A stretch of DNA of 64,000 bases from DATFVA01 sp963832715 (GTDB lineage Bacteria > Bacteroidota > Ignavibacteria > Ignavibacteriales > Ignavibacteriaceae). The notes below the pieces were generated by a model. The model saw only the letters and a program-made list of their open reading frames with translations. It did not search any database and had not been told where the DNA came from. The position numbers and the translations under genes were made by a program. Of the stretch, positions 9,753-18,955 are shown in pieces. Numbering within the stretch: position 1 is the first letter of the stretch; the number at the start of each line of letters is the position of its first letter. The stretch spans positions 186,001 through 250,000 of the forward strand of contig CAWHVB010000006.1 of the NCBI GenBank assembly GCA_963832715.1. The letters are read 5' to 3'.

Positions 9753-12700
9753 TTGAAGAAAAATTTACAAAATATTGAACATAACCTGGAAGAATTAAAA
9801 AAACTTCAGTCTCTGCTAAAGGAATTACTTGAACAGAATGGACATAGTAACCGGCAGGGAGAGGCATTAACAGACTTAGCAAATGCGATAGCACATTATC
9901 GTGATGCTTATCTTGAATTTAACCTCGTTACCCAGGCCTCACTGGATGTTATTATCAGGCTTTCTGCTTCGGGGAAGGTTTCTTATATAAGTCCCTCATG
10001 TAAAGAACTATCCGGTTATGAACCGTATGAAATTACCGGAAAACCCTTCACTGATTTTATCCCTGAATCAAAAATATACGATTATACCAATCTTGTGCTA
10101 AAACTATTCAGAGGAAGAGAGGAAATAACTCTGCTGATGGATATAATGCACAGGGACGGCCGTTTAATTCCTGTTGAAATAAATGGAAGAATAATAGAGC
10201 TGGGCGGCAAATTTTTTGCACAGGCCACTCTGAGAGATGTTAGTAAAAGGATTGAATCACAGAAGAAACTCGAATCATCTGAGAAAACATTCCATACAGT
10301 ATGGGATAAATCATCAGAAGGCATGCTTCTAACAGATGAAGAGGGATATATTTTTATGTGCAATGATGCTTATGCTAAAATGATCGACAAGCATAAAGCA
10401 GAAATTGAGGGCTCACTCTTATCTACACATTATGATGATCTTACCGGAAAAGATGCCTTAGAGAAATATAAGGACTTCTTCAAAAACGACTCCTTCAGTT
10501 CGAAGTATGAGTCAAGTGTCAGGCTCTGGAACGGTATTGTTATCGATCTTGAAGTTTCAAATACATTTATAGATAACCTTGACGGGAAAAAATATCTTCT
10601 GAGCATACTGAGGGATATTTCCGAAAGAAAATCAAACGAAAGACTCCTCCGAAAGAAAGACCGCCTTCTTGCAGGCATAGCAGAAGCTACAAAAACGGCG
10701 ATTTCAACATCAGAGTTCGAAAACGGATTAACCAAAGCTCTGCGGATACTCGGTATTGCTGCGGAAGTTGACAGGGTCTACATTTATAAACACCAGGTAA
10801 ACGAAGACACTGAGGAAATGTTTGTAAGCATTCTGTATGAATGGTCATCTGTTAATTCCGAATCGCAGATAAAAAATCCCATTCTCCAGAGGCTGTCTTA
10901 TTCAAGGTTTGCCTCGCTAGATTTTTACGGAAACTTTGAAAATGGAAGAACCCTTAAGTTCCTGATTAAAAAACTGCCGCCGCAGGAAAGAATAGTTTTT
11001 GTTGACAGGAATATTAAATCGATTCTGCTTGTCCCTATTATGATAGATGGAAGATACTGGGGTTTTATAGGTTTTGATGACTGCAGGACAGACAGACGAT
11101 GGAGTGAAGATGAAGAGTATTTTCTCTCTACAATGGCTACTACGATAGGCGCAGTAATTAAACAGGAAAATATCAAGAATGAACTGATAAAGAAAAATTA
11201 CGAACTTGATAAAGCTTTGATAGAAACAGAAAATGCTGCCCGGATAAAGAGTGAATTCCTTGCACTGATGAGTCACGAGATCAGGACACCGATGAATGGC
11301 GTGATAGGAATGACAGGGCTTCTGCTAGATACTGAAATGACTGATGAACAGAAAGAATATGTTGAGTCTATAAGATTAAGCGGTGATCAGCTGCTCGTAA
11401 TCATAAATGATCTCCTCGATTTTTCCAAGATAGAATCTGAGAAACTGGAGATTGAAGCTCATCCATTCAAATTACGAGAGTGTGTTGAAGATTCCCTGGA
11501 TCTTCTTGCAACGAGGGCGGCTGAAAAAAAACTGGATATGGTTTATTATATCGATAATGACTGTCCCGCCACATTAAAAGGAGATGTTACACGGGTAAGG
11601 CAGATATTAACTAATCTTATCAGCAACGCGGTGAAGTTTACTGAAGAGGGGGAAATATTTATTTCAGTATCGTCAACTATGCTTGATAATGATAAGTATG
11701 AAATAAAATTTATGGTGAAAGACTCGGGGATCGGAATACCTGAGAATAAAAAACACCGGCTATTCCAGGCTTTCACTCAATTAGATGCCTCGATCAACAG
11801 GTCTTATGGCGGAACGGGTCTTGGGCTTGTAATAAGCAAAAGGCTTGCTGAACTTATGGGCGGTAAGATGTGGGTGGAAAGTAAGATCAATCATGGCAGT
11901 TCGTTTTATTTTACTATTATTTCCGAAGGAGTCGAGCTCCAGTCGAAGATATATCAGCAGAAATATGAAGAGCTCGAGAATAAAAAAGTATTAATAATTG
12001 ACGACAATGAAGTCTCATTGAGGAGCCTGACCGAACAGGTTCTCTCATGGAATATGATCCCTATCCGCACAACCTATCCCCAGGTAGCCCTTGACCTTTT
12101 AAAGAAGGAAGTCTTTGACGCCGCTATTGTCGATCAGCATATGCCATTTATGGATGGGTTTAGCCTAGTTGAAAAAATACGTGAAATTAAAAACGGCAGC
12201 CCTATCCCGGTCATAGTACTGGGTATAATGACAAGAAGAGAGCGGAATACTACAAGGCCCGATAAGGTTTCAATTATAAATAAACCTGTTAAATATATTC
12301 ATCTTAGAGATACACTTAGAAATCTTTTAACTGCTGACAATGCCGTTCTGAAGAATAATAGTTCAAAATACAAACAAACTCTGCCGGGAATGCAGTATCC
12401 CCTCAGGATCCTGCTGGCTGAGGATAATGCTGTAAACCAGAAGGTTGCATTGAAGATGCTCGAAAGACTTGGCTACAGAGGGGATGCTGCTGCCAACGGA
12501 CTGGAAGTGCTTGATGCAATTCAGAAGATACATTACGACCTGGTGCTGATGGATATGTATATGCCTGAGATGGACGGGATTGAAACTTCCCGGTTGATAA
12601 TCAATGCAATCCCCAGGGAGAAGCAGCCCATAATAATTGCAATGACTGCTAATAATATTGAAGAGCATAAAGAAGCCTGTCTTGCCGCAGGTATGAGCGA

Positions 12701-13181
12701 TTTTATACAAAAGCCGATGCTTCAGGAGGTACTGAGGGACTGTCTGATGAAATGGGGGGAAATTGCCGTAAATGAAAAAAATAAGATAAATAAATTACCC
12801 CGGCCGTCAATAATAAATGAAGAAAAAATTACTTTCCTTCAGGATGTACATTCAAATGAAGATGCGGCTTTCCTGATTGAACTTTTGGATGTGTATATAA
12901 ATGAACTGCCGAAAACTATCAGTAAAATTCTGAATGCTATAGAAAATGAGAATTCAAAGGAACTGCTTTTCAACTCTCATAAGTTGAAGGGAAGCAGTCT
13001 TACGCTCGGTATGGATATCATTTCGGAAATAAGTGTAAAGCTTGAAAATGCAGCAAAAGCAGGCATATTTAATGAGGCGGTTCAAAAGCTGGGTGATGAA
13101 CTTTCTCAGAAAGTTGAAATTGTAGGAAAAGAACTCGAAATTATCAGGAAGAAATACAATAAATTAATTAACCAGACCTGA
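9753..13181 (+). CDS. Hybrid sensor histidine kinase (PAS-PAS-GAF-HisKA-HATPase-REC-REC-HPt)
   Basis: 1142 residues, TTG start preceded by AGGTGA about 12 nt upstream. After an N-terminal coiled coil come PAS domains (about 55-170 and 172-295), a GAF domain (about 310-465), a HisKA domain with His508 in LMSHEIRTPMNG, and a HATPase domain with N, G1 and G2 boxes (DSGIGIP, GGTGLGL). Two receiver domains follow (phospho-acceptors Asp794 in IVDQHMP and Asp934 in LMDMYMP), then a C-terminal HPt domain with His1076 in SHKLKGSS. There is no membrane segment, so it is a cytoplasmic BarA-type phosphorelay. Its own HPt means an external response regulator is needed; none is adjacent. A methyltransferase gene starts 7 bp after its stop. 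Confidence 0.92.
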   Translation: MKKNLQNIEHNLEELKKLQSLLKELLEQNGHSNRQGEALTDLANAIAHYRDAYLEFNLVTQASLDVIIRLSASGKVSYISPSCKELSGYEPYEITGKPFTDFIPESKIYDYTNLVLKLFRGREEITLLMDIMHRDGRLIPVEINGRIIELGGKFFAQATLRDVSKRIESQKKLESSEKTFHTVWDKSSEGMLLTDEEGYIFMCNDAYAKMIDKHKAEIEGSLLSTHYDDLTGKDALEKYKDFFKNDSFSSKYESSVRLWNGIVIDLEVSNTFIDNLDGKKYLLSILRDISERKSNERLLRKKDRLLAGIAEATKTAISTSEFENGLTKALRILGIAAEVDRVYIYKHQVNEDTEEMFVSILYEWSSVNSESQIKNPILQRLSYSRFASLDFYGNFENGRTLKFLIKKLPPQERIVFVDRNIKSILLVPIMIDGRYWGFIGFDDCRTDRRWSEDEEYFLSTMATTIGAVIKQENIKNELIKKNYELDKALIETENAARIKSEFLALMSHEIRTPMNGVIGMTGLLLDTEMTDEQKEYVESIRLSGDQLLVIINDLLDFSKIESEKLEIEAHPFKLRECVEDSLDLLATRAAEKKLDMVYYIDNDCPATLKGDVTRVRQILTNLISNAVKFTEEGEIFISVSSTMLDNDKYEIKFMVKDSGIGIPENKKHRLFQAFTQLDASINRSYGGTGLGLVISKRLAELMGGKMWVESKINHGSSFYFTIISEGVELQSKIYQQKYEELENKKVLIIDDNEVSLRSLTEQVLSWNMIPIRTTYPQVALDLLKKEVFDAAIVDQHMPFMDGFSLVEKIREIKNGSPIPVIVLGIMTRRERNTTRPDKVSIINKPVKYIHLRDTLRNLLTADNAVLKNNSSKYKQTLPGMQYPLRILLAEDNAVNQKVALKMLERLGYRGDAAANGLEVLDAIQKIHYDLVLMDMYMPEMDGIETSRLIINAIPREKQPIIIAMTANNIEEHKEACLAAGMSDFIQKPMLQEVLRDCLMKWGEIAVNEKNKINKLPRPSIINEEKITFLQDVHSNEDAAFLIELLDVYINELPKTISKILNAIENENSKELLFNSHKLKGSSLTLGMDIISEISVKLENAAKAGIFNEAVQKLGDELSQKVEIVGKELEIIRKKYNKLINQT

Positions 13182-13188
13182 TAACTGA

Positions 13189-14144
13189 TTGCCTAAGAAA
13201 ATAAAAGCTCCTTACAACCGTTCACTTGAAATTGACCCGGGTGAAGCTGACGGGTTAAAATCAAACCTTCTTAAGATATCTTCCACCGCATCTTTCGATC
13301 TGCTTGTGAATAAAATAATAAACCAGGATTTATTTTCCGTAATTGATTTTCTTCCGGACTCATTTATTGATCTCCTGTTCATTGATCCTCCTTATAATAT
13401 CTATAAGAAGTTCCGCTCGAATTCCTTTAATATAATCGATTCCGTACAGTATGAATCCTGGATGGACAGCTGGCTTGGGAGGCTTGTCAGACTTTTAAAA
13501 CCCGGAGCCTCAATATATATTTGCGGGGATTGGCGAGCTTCTGCTGCAATATACAATGCAGGTTCAAAATATTTTAAATTACAGAACAGGATCACCTGGG
13601 AAAGAGAGAAGGGGAGAGGAGCAAAAACGAACTGGAAGAACTGTTCAGAAGATATATGGTTCTTTACGTTCGGAAAGGATTATACATTTAATGTCGACCT
13701 CGTGAAAATAAAGAGAAAAGTGCTTGCTCCATACAAGGAAAACGGAAAACCCAAAGACTGGGTTGAAGATGAAGAGTCGAATTACAGGATTACACATCCG
13801 TCGAATATCTGGACGGATATTACAATCCCTTTCTGGTCGATGCCCGAAAATACTGTTCATCCAACACAGAAGCCGGAAAAATTGCTTGCTAAAATTATCC
13901 TGGCAAGCTCAAATGAAGGAGATATGGTTTTCGATCCTTTTCTCGGTACGGGGGCTTCATGCAGTAACAGCTAAAAAACTTGGAAGAAAATTCAGCGGAG
14001 TGGAAATAGATGAAGTATTACTGCCTCCTGGCGCAGAAGCGGTTAAACATTGCTGAAATTGATAAATCGATACAGGGATTCAGCGGGGGAATATTCTGGG
14101 AAAGAAACACACTGTCCGAACAGAAAAAAAATAAGAAAGAATAA
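13189..14144 (+). pseudogene. Orphan DNA methyltransferase (beta-type order), two frameshifts near the C-terminus
   Basis: From a TTG at 13189 the frame gives a site-specific N6A/N4C methyltransferase with the catalytic DPPYN at residues 66-70 and, near the end, the AdoMet motif FDPFLGTGAS. This is the order catalytic motif, target region, AdoMet motif seen in beta-group enzymes. Right after that motif the frame stops at 13974. One base shifted, it continues as AVTAKKLGRKFSGVEIDE. At about 14013 a second one-base shift restores YYCLLAQKRLNIAEIDKS and an end at 14144. All motifs survive, so the protein would be intact if two extra bases were removed. No restriction enzyme gene is present. It may be cotranscribed with the hybrid kinase. 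Confidence 0.8.
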
Positions 14145-14217
14145 TTACTAAATAACTTGATACATAAGTTATATTTTTAAAAATTTGAACCTCACTTTTG
14201 GAACTTTGTTAAAATTT

Positions 14218-14312
14218 CCGGGTGCTGTTAACAAGTCAGTGCCGAACCCCGTCAGGTCCGGAAGGAAGCAGCGGTAGGCATAAAGCTTGTGTAACGGTTA
14301 CCCGGTTTTTTA
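14218..14312 (+). ncRNA. ffs: Small bacterial signal recognition particle RNA (4.5S)
   Basis: The highly conserved SRP apical domain is present almost letter for letter (GTCAGGTCCGGAAGGAAGCA at 14251-14270, with the following GC). It is closed by flanking helices ending in CCGGG (14218-14222) and CCCGG (14301-14305), then a T tract at 14306-14312 that should terminate transcription. Length is about 88 nt, usual for the small bacterial form. A sigma70-like TTGAAC (14185) and TAAAAT (14210) precede it with a somewhat long 19-bp spacer. It binds Ffh and directs membrane-protein targeting. It converges on sixA, whose stop codon overlaps the T tract. Confidence 0.95.
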
Positions 14313-14792
14313 TTTCAGCAATATGTTTGCAGGGATCAGGTATTCAAGGTAGCCTTTCCCGGGATTGACTTTCCCATTAAAGGATATTTTAGCAATGGCA
14401 GCCTTCTTAAAGTCGATCAGCGCCCCGTTAGAAGAGATGAGTGTGGAGACGTGCTCGGATAAGTCAGGCTGGTGACCGACAACCATTATGTCATTTCCAC
14501 CGAGTGAATTAACCAATTCTATGAGATCTTTTGTGAATGAGCCTGAAGCCAGAACTTCATCTTTGATAATCTCCTTTTCATATTCAAACGATCTGGCAAT
14601 TATTTCAGCAGTTTCCACGGCCCTGGTATATGGAGAAGCACAAATAAAATCAAGCTTATTGATGAAATAGATCCACCTGTCTGCCGCTCCCTTTGTACTT
14701 TCAATTCCTTCTTTTGTAAGTTTTCTATCCGCATCTTTCTTTCCGGGCTGAGTATTTTCAGCTTCAGCGTGTCTTGCCAGGTAAAGGTTCAT
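14310..14792 (-). CDS. sixA: SixA-type phosphohistidine phosphatase
   Basis: A 160-residue member of the histidine phosphatase superfamily with the catalytic RHG-type motif at Arg7-His8 (YLARHAEAEN), a second active-site Arg in SPYTRAVETAEI, and the second His in VVGHQPDLSE. SixA enzymes remove phosphate from phosphohistidine on HPt domains or on PTS proteins. A hybrid kinase with an HPt domain is encoded about 1.1 kb away on the other strand, but a functional link is only a possibility. Its start overlaps the upstream hypothetical gene by 4 bp, indicating translational coupling. Confidence 0.88.
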   Translation of the reverse strand: MNLYLARHAEAENTQPGKKDADRKLTKEGIESTKGAADRWIYFINKLDFICASPYTRAVETAEIIARSFEYEKEIIKDEVLASGSFTKDLIELVNSLGGNDIMVVGHQPDLSEHVSTLISSNGALIDFKKAAIAKISFNGKVNPGKGYLEYLIPANILLK

Positions 14793-15094
14793 ATCTCCTC
14801 GTCAAAGTTTACAAATATTAAATCGATGTTTTGATGAAAATCCGTCAGGTCCTTATTCAGTTTTTTTCCTTCTTTTGAGATCATCATTTTATCCCACTGA
14901 TCTTTTGAATTTACAGCAGCTTCACAAAACCAGGTGTACTTTTGCTCAAGCAGAAGGCTGCTTTCTACTTTTGCTGCTTTAACATCATTACCGCAAAGAT
15001 CCCTTAAAATAGGAAGTGTGAAATCGCTGAAGTGTTTTAGAACATTTTTGTCATCGCTTTGTTTCAGAAACATTAACATCTTGTACATCAGCAT
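14789..15094 (-). CDS. Hypothetical protein, 101 residues
   Basis: A small soluble, mostly helical protein (MLMYKMLMFLKQSDDKN start) with no motif I recognise; it has one Cys pair-free helix-rich body and acidic C-terminus NFDEEI. The start overlaps the lipoprotein gene upstream by 7 bp, and its stop overlaps sixA by 4 bp, so the three genes form one translationally coupled operon. Internal Met codons at positions 3 and 6 are alternative starts. Function unknown. Confidence 0.7.
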   Translation of the reverse strand: MLMYKMLMFLKQSDDKNVLKHFSDFTLPILRDLCGNDVKAAKVESSLLLEQKYTWFCEAAVNSKDQWDKMMISKEGKKLNKDLTDFHQNIDLIFVNFDEEI

Positions 15095-16248
15095 TCCATC
15101 GAAAAAGAATTGATAAGATTCTGGTAATCAGATTTATATTCTTCGTATGTCGTTTTCAATGTCTGCAGGATCAGCAGGAATTTTTCATTTCCGCAGCTAT
15201 ATTCGAAGAACTGGTAATAGTATTTGCCTCCGGAGGTTTTATCACTGAACCTTACCCTGTAATTGCCTGATGAAATATTCTCAAGAGGATAGCGTATGTA
15301 ACTCTCAGAAGAATCTTCAGCAGGTATTTGAATTACAGAAATTTCGGCACCGTAATGATTATTTATAAACTTTGTGCCGCTGACAGGGTGGTTCAGCATC
15401 ACCGAGATTTTTACATTTTTAACTTCGTTCCATTCTGCGGAAAGAGGCATTGAGAAATTACCGAGTCTATGGTTTGTAGTTGTTATTTGAGGATTTATCC
15501 CTAACTGTCTTAGATATGAATCCCGGCTGGTTATTTCAGGCTTATCTGATTGAGATACATAAGCCTGAACTTCAGAAAGTACAAAAGAATCGAAAACATG
15601 GTCCTCACTGCTGTAGCCCACAGTTTTTGCATCATAATTGAAGATATCGCCATCCCTGTCCAACTTTGATTCAGCCTGATTTGTGCTGTATATTTTTGTC
15701 TGAATCTCTTTGGGTTCAATACTGGCAATATCCTGTTTGTATGTGATCCCGGGTTCTCTCAGTTCAGTATATGTTCTGAAAACGAGACCTGCCTCACCAT
15801 TATCGTCGATTGAATAAAGACTTATATGCTTCAGACCAAGCACGCCTTTGGAGATGTAATTCTCTTCAACCTGGATAAAATGCAGCTGACCTGTGTGAAT
15901 TACTTCTTCAGAAAGATATCCGTTTAACGATTTGTCTATCAGAAGTACATTGAAATCTGGATCAACGATTGCAAATCTGTTGTAGACAGGGTTAGGATAT
16001 TCTGCCAGTATAGTGTAGTATGTTTTCCCGAAGGTATAAAATGTATCTATCCTGATGAAATTCGGATCATCGGCAGGCGGAAGCTGTTTATCTCTCAGAC
16101 TAAGCAGTTTTGATGTGGTATCGGTTCCCGCAATAACATTCTGAACTGTTTGCTGAAGGTTCACGCTGTCAGTGTTTTTCTTTTCAAAGAGCTGACAGGA
16201 AGAAAAAATTAATAACAGGACAAGAGCCGGAAATAAGGATTTGTTCAT
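15088..16248 (-). CDS. Lipoprotein of unknown function
   Basis: 386 residues from the ATG at 16248, which gives a clean lipoprotein signal: MNKSLFPALVLLLIFSSC with lipobox FSSC. An in-frame TTG at 16278 would place ten residues ahead of it and is less likely. The mature part begins with a low-complexity linker (EKKNTDSVNLQQTVQN), then a beta-rich region with a repeated strand pattern. There is a late YYQFFEYSCGNEKFLLILQ block and a final cysteine. No enzyme motif is visible. It heads the sixA operon and diverges from the NhaC gene 121 bp away. Confidence 0.75.
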   Translation of the reverse strand: MNKSLFPALVLLLIFSSCQLFEKKNTDSVNLQQTVQNVIAGTDTTSKLLSLRDKQLPPADDPNFIRIDTFYTFGKTYYTILAEYPNPVYNRFAIVDPDFNVLLIDKSLNGYLSEEVIHTGQLHFIQVEENYISKGVLGLKHISLYSIDDNGEAGLVFRTYTELREPGITYKQDIASIEPKEIQTKIYSTNQAESKLDRDGDIFNYDAKTVGYSSEDHVFDSFVLSEVQAYVSQSDKPEITSRDSYLRQLGINPQITTTNHRLGNFSMPLSAEWNEVKNVKISVMLNHPVSGTKFINNHYGAEISVIQIPAEDSSESYIRYPLENISSGNYRVRFSDKTSGGKYYYQFFEYSCGNEKFLLILQTLKTTYEEYKSDYQNLINSFSMEC

Positions 16249-16369
16249 TAGAAAAAAACCTGAATAAGATTTGTACAAAGTTATAAAAATATTTTTGATT
16301 TTTTCTCCGGGGGGTTTATATTTCTCCTCAAATTAAATCCTTATCAGAAGATAATTTATACGGTATCTT

Positions 16370-18250
16370 TTGAAACTAATCTTATTGTTTCTCTTACTGA
16401 CAGTCTGCACCTTTCCTCAGAAGATTAATACTCCTTCTATTGTGCTGGAGGGAATTAATTTCCCGGTGAAGATAAGCGAACTGCCTGATTCACTTCAGAA
16501 TCTCAGGGTTGTTTTTAGCTCAGATAGGGGAACACAGAATTATCTCCTTAAGGTAAAGAAAGGCTCCGTTGACACTTCGTTATCACTTGATCATAGCGGT
16601 GATTTCAAAATAACCGCGGAAGGCTTCAAAGTTCAGTCGAACCTCAGGGCCCTACCCGGAATTCTCAGCATCCTGCCTCCTTTAATTGCTATCATCCTTG
16701 CCCTGATATTTCGCCAGGTGATAGTTTCGTTAATGCTGGGTGTCTACCTGGGTGCTGTTTTTATTTATGACTACAATCCTTTAACGGCATTTCTAAGACT
16801 CATTGATACTTATATAATTAATGCCATAGCCGACCCTTCGCATATCCAGGTAATCGTTTTTACTCTCCTTTTCGGCGGAGTAATTGGATTAATTTCGAAA
16901 AGCGGAGGGACAAGAGGCATTGCGAATCTTGTAACCGGGTTTGCAAAAACAAGAAGGTCCAGTCTTATTGCTACATGGTTTTCGGGCATACTGATATTCT
17001 TTGATGATTATGCAAACTCGCTTGTTGTGGGAAATCTTATGCGTCCCGTCGCTGACAAGATGAGGATATCGCGAGAAAAGCTGTCATTCTTTGTAGATGC
17101 TACCGCTGCTCCGGTTGCAAGCATATTTATTGTGAGCTCCTGGATTGGATATGAAGTAGGTTTAATACAAAACGGATTGAATATTGTCGGATCCACGGAA
17201 AATGCCTACGATATTTTCCTTCAGACAATCCCTTATCGTTTCTATCCTATTGCAATGCTGATATTCGTTTTTATGACTGCTTTTCTGCAGAGAGACTTTG
17301 GTCCGATGTATACAGCAGAAAAAAGAGCAGTGGATGAGGGGAAGCTTAACAGAGATGGAGCAACCGTCTCCAAAGACCTTACAGAGACATCGGATATATT
17401 CGGAAATGAAGAAAAGGCAAAGTGGTACAATGGTATAATTCCGATAGCTGTTATTGTTATCGGAACTATAATAGGACTAGTTTATACCGGTATAGATTCG
17501 CTCAAGGAGCAGGGAATAACCGATTATACCCTCAGGAATATAATTGGAAATTCCAATTCGTATGCTTCACTTCTATGGGGGAGTTTTTCGGCGTGCCTCA
17601 TAGCTGCTGTGATGATCCTCTGGCAGAAGATTATGACTTTGAACGAGACAATTGATGCCTGGTTCCTGGGACTGAGATCGATGCTGCTTGCCGTGATCAT
17701 TCTCACCCTGGCATGGTCAATCGGTAATATCACGCAGGATATGAAAACAGCAGATTACATTATAAGCTTAATCAGTGATACTGTTAATCCCAGATTCCTG
17801 CCTGTCATTGTATTCCTTGTATGTGCTTTAACCAGCTTTGCCACAGGTACAAGCTGGGGGACAATGGCTATCCTTATGCCTATAGTAATTCCTCTGGCAC
17901 ATTCCGTATCGGTTTTGAACCATTATAACCCAACAGACTATGATATTATCCTTCACGGAGTTATTAGCTCTGTGCTTGCCGGCAGCGTCTTCGGCGATCA
18001 CTGCTCTCCGATATCCGATACAACAATCCTCAGCTCAATGGCATCAGGCTGCGACCATATTGAACACGTAAGGACACAGCTTCCTTATGCTGTAATCACA
18101 GCTATATTCTGTATGCTTATCGGGGACATACCAACAGCCTGGGGTTTCTCTCCCTATCTTTCAATTTTGATCATCTCAGGAGTTCTGATTGCTGTGCTGT
18201 ATATATTCGGCAAACGTGTGGATTATAAGCCAGTTGAAATACAGAAATGA
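16370..18250 (+). CDS. nhaC: NhaC-family Na+/H+ antiporter with N-terminal exported domain
   Basis: 626 residues from a TTG start. Residues 1-17 form a signal-like segment (LILLFLLLTVCTFPQ). About 80 residues of beta-strand-rich, Ig-like sequence follow, and the first transporter helix begins near residue 100 (ALPGILSILPPLIAIILAL). The rest has about a dozen membrane segments with family signatures GGVIGLISKSGGTRG, FDDYANSLVVGN, FATGTSWGTMAILMP and GDHCSPISDTTILSSM. It probably exchanges sodium for protons (or a related organic-anion exchange) in the inner membrane. The N-terminal extension is absent from standard NhaC proteins of about 460-500 residues and would lie in the periplasm. No strong ribosome binding site precedes the TTG. 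Confidence 0.87.
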   Translation: MKLILLFLLLTVCTFPQKINTPSIVLEGINFPVKISELPDSLQNLRVVFSSDRGTQNYLLKVKKGSVDTSLSLDHSGDFKITAEGFKVQSNLRALPGILSILPPLIAIILALIFRQVIVSLMLGVYLGAVFIYDYNPLTAFLRLIDTYIINAIADPSHIQVIVFTLLFGGVIGLISKSGGTRGIANLVTGFAKTRRSSLIATWFSGILIFFDDYANSLVVGNLMRPVADKMRISREKLSFFVDATAAPVASIFIVSSWIGYEVGLIQNGLNIVGSTENAYDIFLQTIPYRFYPIAMLIFVFMTAFLQRDFGPMYTAEKRAVDEGKLNRDGATVSKDLTETSDIFGNEEKAKWYNGIIPIAVIVIGTIIGLVYTGIDSLKEQGITDYTLRNIIGNSNSYASLLWGSFSACLIAAVMILWQKIMTLNETIDAWFLGLRSMLLAVIILTLAWSIGNITQDMKTADYIISLISDTVNPRFLPVIVFLVCALTSFATGTSWGTMAILMPIVIPLAHSVSVLNHYNPTDYDIILHGVISSVLAGSVFGDHCSPISDTTILSSMASGCDHIEHVRTQLPYAVITAIFCMLIGDIPTAWGFSPYLSILIISGVLIAVLYIFGKRVDYKPVEIQK

Positions 18251-18277
18251 CCCTTGCAAAAGAATATTCCTCATTAA

Positions 18278-18323
18278 GATAAAAACAAGATCTACCTCAT
18301 ACTGATAAATAAGATTTACCTCA
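18278..18323 (+). repeat. Short imperfect direct repeat between nhaC and the PNPOx-like gene
   Basis: Two copies of GATAAA-A-AAGAT-TACCTCA lie head to tail at 18278-18299 and 18304-18323, differing by a 2-base indel and a C/T change. They are in the 191-bp gap upstream of the PNPOx-like gene. They could be twin binding sites for a regulator; nothing else in the sequence identifies them. Confidence 0.5.
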
Positions 18324-18441
18324 AGGTCGTAGGTTACGGGTTGTAATTAATCCATATAATTGACGAAATATTTCATACAGAATTAGTAAATTTGACCAAT
18401 GCTTTTTCTTAATACTTTTTTATTCAAGGGAGGAAGAATCA

Positions 18442-18840
18442 ATGGCAAAGTTAAACCAGGAAATGAAGGATATGGTTGCTGCTCAGCAATGTTTCATTGC
18501 TACAGTGAATGCTGACGGTACACCTAATGTAGCCCCCAAACGTTCCACCAGGGTATTATCTGATGAATCGCTTATTTTTAACGAAGGCACAGGCGGTGCT
18601 ACCTATGCTAATATTAAAAGAGGTTCTAAAGTTTCTATTGCTGTAGTAAACCGTGAAGTAGTTGACGGTTACAGGTTTGTAGGCGATGCGTCTCTGATCG
18701 ATAGCGGGGAGTTATACGAGCAGGCAGCAGCAATGTCGGTTAAAATGGGGAGGCCGAAACCTTACGCAGTCGCGGTTGTTAACATTTCAGAAATACATTC
18801 ACTTAAACCAGGTCCTTCTGCAGGCAAAAAGATAGCCTGA
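18442..18840 (+). CDS. Pyridoxamine 5'-phosphate oxidase family protein
   Basis: A 132-residue split-barrel flavin-binding protein: conserved start CFIATVNADGTPNVAPKRSTR, then LIFNEGTGGATYANIKRG and KVSIAVVNREVVDGYRFVG, typical of small PNPOx-like domains. Members bind FMN or F420 and reduce or oxidise small substrates; the substrate here is not evident. The ATG at 18442 is preceded by GGGAGGA at an ideal distance. The gene appears monocistronic, with the direct repeat at 18278-18323 upstream and a strong hairpin at 18870-18897 downstream. Confidence 0.87.
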   Translation: MAKLNQEMKDMVAAQQCFIATVNADGTPNVAPKRSTRVLSDESLIFNEGTGGATYANIKRGSKVSIAVVNREVVDGYRFVGDASLIDSGELYEQAAAMSVKMGRPKPYAVAVVNISEIHSLKPGPSAGKKIA

Positions 18841-18869
18841 TATCAGGGGCGTTATTTTCCCAGAGAGCA

Positions 18870-18897
18870 GGGGGAGGAGTTTATGATTACCTCCCCC
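18870..18897. terminator. Strong hairpin between convergent genes
   Basis: GGGGGAGG (18870-18877) pairs perfectly with CCTCCCCC (18890-18897) around a 12-nt loop. It lies between the 3' ends of the PNPOx-like gene (plus) and the T9SS gene (minus). There is no T run directly after it on either strand, so a transcription stop is plausible but not typical. It may instead protect mRNA 3' ends. Confidence 0.5.
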
Positions 18898-18955
18898 GAC
18901 TTAAAGTTGTACACCAAGCTTTTTTCTACTTACTATTCCCATTTTAAGTACAGAG

